Assembly: GCA_020852055.1 (NCBI GenBank)
Contig: JADZBP010000117.1
Span: 1-33,675, forward strand
Source of the DNA: Candidatus Latescibacterota bacterium
Lineage (GTDB): Bacteria > Latescibacterota > UBA2968 > UBA8231
DNA length: 33,675 nt
Reading direction: 5' to 3'
Under the pieces are notes generated by a model, which was given only the letters and a program-made list of their open reading frames with translations, had not been told where the DNA came from and did not search any database. Of this stretch, positions 33,342 through 33,675 are shown one piece after another (position 1 is the stretch's first letter; the number at the start of each line of letters is the position of its first letter). The translations under genes were made by a program, and so were the position numbers.

Positions 33342-33675
33342 ATGAAACTGGGAACTCTTTTGTTGGCAGTGGCCCTGGCGCCTCTGGCGCTGGGCGCCCA
33401 GGAGGAGCCGGAGGTGATCACCGGCAAGGCCGACGCCGGCCGGCGTCTCTTCTATTCGGCGGCTCTGGGCACCAACGGGCTTTCCTGCGCTCACTGCCAT
33501 GCCGACTTCGACGAAGGCGCCCAGGCCGATGGCCTGATCCGCGCTGGCCACAGCCTCTACGGGGCCGCCAGCCGGCCCAACTGGTGGGGTCGGGAGGTGG
33601 ACAAGCCCAACCCGTACCCCAACATCGGGGCGGCCGCCGCGGTCTGCGTCGAGCACTTCCAGCGCCCACCCGAAC
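33342..33675 (+). CDS. Exported c-type cytochrome (3' partial)
   Basis: The frame begins at ATG 33342 and runs off the right edge after 111 codons. Residues 1-19 are a clear signal peptide (MKLG, then a hydrophobic run ending LALGAQ). After ADAGRRLFYSAALGTNGLS comes CAHCH, a c-type heme attachment motif (CxxCH). The short spacing from the start of the mature protein and the GRRLFYS lead-in resemble cytochrome c peroxidase/MauG-like or small cytochrome c domains. The later PNWWGREVDKPNPYPNIGAA could belong to the heme pocket. The protein should be periplasmic or membrane-associated and take part in electron transfer; its family cannot be fixed without the rest. Confidence 0.8.
   Translation, partial: MKLGTLLLAVALAPLALGAQEEPEVITGKADAGRRLFYSAALGTNGLSCAHCHADFDEGAQADGLIRAGHSLYGAASRPNWWGREVDKPNPYPNIGAAAAVCVEHFQRPPE

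Overview
This window comes from a GC-rich, uncultured-type bacterium. Two secreted proteins at its left end close with paired 'FDDFFxFADxFG' EF-hand-like repeats. Together with DUF4159-type secreted proteins, a GHL6-type glycoside hydrolase-like protein and a MIP18-domain fusion, this suggests Latescibacterota (WS3) or a neighbouring FCB-type lineage. That placement is inference; nothing here is a phylogenetic marker I could test. I see no insertion sequence, phage gene, CRISPR array, tRNA or rRNA.

Left end (1-1866): two exported proteins with beta-sandwich domains (ASH/choice-of-anchor D, and fibronectin III) that share the FDDFF tail. Then a conserved housekeeping block on the + strand (2221-9615): rho, rpmE, a DUF1385 membrane protein, prfA, prmC, radA and recA. 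It combines transcription termination, translation termination and recombination. prfA-prmC-radA are joined by 4-base overlaps or near-overlaps. recA has its own strong promoter, with a dyad over the -10, and a textbook terminator. Next come hpt, a uronate-dehydrogenase-like epimerase with its own promoter, recD2 and a nucleoside-type MFS permease (9764-14631).

Middle (14824-17694): a promoter-driven small coiled-coil tail-anchored protein, a possible small membrane protein, and on the - strand two DUF4159-like secreted/anchored proteins, one with a TonB-like N-terminal anchor. They lie downstream of a - strand M24 peptidase-metG pair (17801-20905).

Right part (21065-30429): six closely spaced + strand genes. 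They encode a split PEP-synthase/rifampin-phosphotransferase-like enzyme (ATP-grasp subunit plus swivelling-His subunit), a DHA2-type efflux permease, a GHL6/beta-galactosidase-trimerisation protein, a large unknown domain fused to a cysteine-less MIP18/DUF59 domain, and an ACS-family (hexuronate-type) permease. This is the most promising place for an undescribed pathway. The window ends with a divergent UvrA homologue (-) and the 5' part of a c-type cytochrome gene (+).

Promoters that can be read share a good TTGAC-like -35, a 17-18 bp spacer and often a TANCT-type -10 (TATCTT, TAGCTT, TAACTT, TAGCTA). Non-ATG starts (GTG, TTG, possibly ATC) with good ribosome binding sites are common.
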